Assembly (NCBI RefSeq): GCF_021155775.2
Contig: NC_060232.1
Span: 11,940,251-12,004,250 of the forward strand
DNA: 64,000 bases
Direction of reading: 5' to 3'
From: Neodiprion pinetum
Lineage: Eukaryota; Arthropoda; Insecta; Hymenoptera; Diprionidae
In this document: piece after piece, positions 61,691-64,000 of the stretch
Layout: each line of letters begins with the position of its first letter
Numbering within the stretch: position 1 is the first letter of the stretch
The notes under the pieces: model-generated
Seen by the model: only the letters and a program-made list of their open reading frames with translations
What the model was told of the DNA's origin: nothing
The model's database searches: none
Translations under genes and position numbers: made by a program

Positions 61691-62390
61691 GGTGTGGCTC
61701 GGTGAGTTTAACGTTTTTATAATATTCGATGGCAATTGTAATTATATTTCATCTAATCTTTTTCAAACTTGTCATCTTTACAATAAATTATTTCAATTCA
61801 TTCTTCGCGCAAGCACAAATTCAGTAGCTATAAATGCGCTAAAGAAATTTATTTTACTGTCAATTAATTAATTAATTATATTAATTCTTACACAATATTT
61901 TTGATGTGTTCTTATACTGAAAATCTTTATTATTATGGCAGGTATACCCGTGGTGGATATCGGTGGTTGTTGGAGGTGATTGGCGGTGGTTGAAGGTGTT
62001 CGGAGTTGGACGAGGAGGAGGACGAGGAGGACGAGGATTTGTGCTCGGTGAGTAAAACACTTTTATAATATTTGATGGCAATTGTAATTATATTTCATCT
62101 GAAATATTACAAACTTGTCACGTTTACAATAAATTATTTCAATACATTTCTCGTGCAAGCACATATTCAGTAGCTATGATTAATCTTATGCAATTTATTA
62201 TATTAATAATTAATTAATTAATTATATCAATCCTTATACAATATTTTTGATGTGTTCTCATACTGAAAATATTTATTACTATTCCAGGTATAACCCGAAG
62301 TGGTTGGCGGTGGTTGGAGGTGGTCGGAGGTGGACGAAGAGGAGGACGAGGTGGACCAGGAGGAGGACGAGGTGGACGAGGAGGCGGCGG
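61691..62390 (+). repeat. Two further ~350-bp modules
   Basis: Intron-like sequence, an exon-like block at 61942-62047 (106 bp, acceptor GGCAG, donor GTGAGT), a further intron-like part, and a last block from 62288 that runs into G-rich sequence without a donor. Confidence 0.85.
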
Positions 62391-62640
62391 GGTGGGTCGT
62401 GGGAGAGGAGAGGAGAGGTGGGGTGGGGGGAGGGAAGGGGAAGGGGAAGGGGGAGGGAAGGGGAAGAGGTGGGCTGGGTGGGGGGTGAAGAGGGGAGGGG
62501 GATGGGTGGGAAGGGGAGGGGAGGGGAGAGAGGGAGGGCGGGGCGGGAGGGAGGGAGGGAGGGAGGGAGGGAGGGAGGGAGGAAGGGAGGGGAGTGGAGG
62601 CCGGATGTCAGTGCGAGCCCGTTAAAGTTAATAGAGCATG
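62391..62640. repeat. G-rich simple sequence at palindrome centre
   Basis: About 200 bp of GGGGA/GGGA repeats, including a GGGA run at 62551-62590. There is strong potential for G-quadruplexes on the plus strand. Long proline- or glycine-rich frames crossing it are composition effects. Confidence 0.9.
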
Positions 62641-62647
62641 GTACGCG

Positions 62648-62685
<38 letters not shown>
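62648..62685. repeat. 38-bp poly-C tract
   Basis: Uninterrupted C run next to the palindrome centre, followed by C-rich sequence that mirrors the G-rich arm. Confidence 0.97.
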
Positions 62686-62686
<1 letters not shown>

Positions 62687-64000
62687 TCCCCGTCCCTCTC
62701 CCTCCCGCCCTACCCTCCCTGCCCCTTCCCCTCCCTCCCCTCCCCTCTTCACCCCCCCACCCCGCCCACCTCTTCCCCTTCCCTCCCCCTCCCCCTTCCC
62801 CTTCCCCTTCCCGCCTCGACCCCACCTCTCCTCTCCTCTCCCACGACCCACCTCGCCGCCTCCTCGTCCACCTCGTCCTCCTCCTGGTCCACCTCCGACC
62901 ACCTCCAACCACCGCCAACCACTTCGGGTTATACCTGGAATAGTAATAAATATTTTCAGTATGAGAACACATCAAAAATATTGTATAAGGATTGATATAA
63001 TTAATTAATTAATTAATAATATGATGAATTGCATAAGATTAATCATAGCTACTGAATATGTGCTTGCACGAGAAATGTATTGAAATAATTTATTGTAAAC
63101 GTGACAAAATTGTAATATTTCAGATGAAATATAATTACAATTGCCATCAAATATTATAAAAGTGTTTTACTCACCGAGCACAAATCCTCGTCCTCCTCGT
63201 CCTCCTCCTCGTCCAACTCCGAACACCTTCAACCACCGCCAATCACCTCCAACAACCACCGATATCCACCACGGGTATACCTGCCATAATAATAAAGATT
63301 TTCAGTATAAGAACACATCAAAAATATTGTGTAAGAATTGATATAATTAATTAATTAATTGACAGTAGAATAAATTTAACTAGCGCATTTAGAGCTACTG
63401 AATTTGTGCTTGCGCGAAGAATGAATTGAAATAATTTATTGTAAAGATGACAAGTTTGAAAACGATTAGATGAAATATAATTACAATTGCCATCGAATAT
63501 TATAAAAACGTTAAACTCACCGAGCACACCGAGCGCTTATCCTGGAAGTCGAGAAATTTTATTAGCGGACTGACAGCTACTGAATTTCGGCTTGCGCGAA
63601 AAACGAATTGAAATAATTTATTGTAAACGTGAAACAGGAACCACGGAGCGCTTATCCTGGAAGTCGAGAAATTTTATTAGCGGACTGACAGCTACTGAAT
63701 TTCGGCTTGCGCGAAAAACGAATTGAAATAATTTATTGTAAACGTGAACCAGGAACCACGGAGCGCTTATCCTGGAAGTCGAGAAATTTTATTAGCGGAC
63801 TGACAGCTACTGAATTTCGGCTTGCGCGAAAAACGAATTGAAATAATTTATTGTAAACGTGAACCAGGAACCACGGAGCGCTTATCCTGGAAGTCGAGAA
63901 ATTTTATTAGCGGACTGACAGCTACTGAATTTCGGCTTGCGCGAAAAACGAATTGAAATAATTTATTGTAAACGTGAACCAGGAACCACGGAGCGCTTAT

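Larger units (their letters stand above)
61000..64000. repeat. Large inverted duplication (palindrome), centre about 62611
   Basis: The sequence from about 62690 to 64000 is the reverse complement of sequence left of the centre: G-rich arm, two modules (63285-62940 region and beyond) and then the satellite from 63540 on. Paired points such as 62281/62941 and 61681/63540 give the same centre. The arms differ at scattered positions, for example near 62110, 61755 and 61850. The right arm continues past the window; the left limit of homology is not visible, so 61000 is nominal. Confidence 0.93.

Noticed and set aside
62247..63008. 253-codon frame rich in Gly, Arg and Pro, with long overlapping frames on the other strand
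   Set aside because: It crosses the palindrome centre and its simple G/C tracts. All frames stay open there because of composition, and the two halves are inverted copies.
1..64000. tRNA, rRNA or other structured RNA genes
   Set aside because: I looked for paired A/B box patterns and recognisable rRNA cores by eye and found none that held up.

Overview
The window is eukaryotic nuclear DNA. It is AT-rich, with spliced genes, short GT-AG introns and many transposon relics. The gene set and the transposon families (Tigger/pogo, hAT, piggyBac, mariner, Ty3/gypsy, CR1/Jockey-type LINE) fit an insect. A hymenopteran is my best guess, but that is an inference and was not tested.

Conserved genes occupy only the first 15 kb. 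A 12-exon CEP97 orthologue (centriole and cilium regulator with leucine-rich repeats and an IQ motif) runs on the minus strand from 9011 off the left edge. It lies head-to-head with a single-exon gene for mitochondrial DNA polymerase gamma (POLG, 10372-13893, plus strand). A two-exon EIF1AD (14250-14821, plus strand) follows. These are independent housekeeping genes and show no common pathway.

From 15 to 43 kb I find no intact gene, only transposon relics. Several DNA-transposon derivatives can be bounded exactly by target-site duplications: two hAT elements (8-bp duplications), a piggyBac-like element (TTAA) and a mariner-like foldback element (TA). There is also a 916-bp element with ~225-bp terminal inverted repeats. 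Between them lie a decayed pogo transposase, two or three Ty3/gypsy relics and a POLG pseudogene on the minus strand at 41.1-42.6 kb. From 43.1 to 48 kb there is a 5'-truncated LINE on the minus strand. Its reverse transcriptase is split by a 1-kb element crowded with TGACGT motifs.

From 49.4 kb to the end the window is one complex of related repeats: a ~0.65-kb leader, a 60-bp minisatellite, ~375-bp modules that look like an exon with flanking splice sites, and a 115-bp satellite. The satellite monomer appears to be a fusion of the 60-bp minisatellite with the intron part of the 375-bp module. A 100-N gap at 59510-59609 is followed by a near-perfect repeat of the preceding 2.05 kb, which looks like two unmerged contig ends. 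From about 62611 the sequence folds back as a slightly diverged palindrome, with G-rich and poly-C tracts at its centre, and runs off the right edge.
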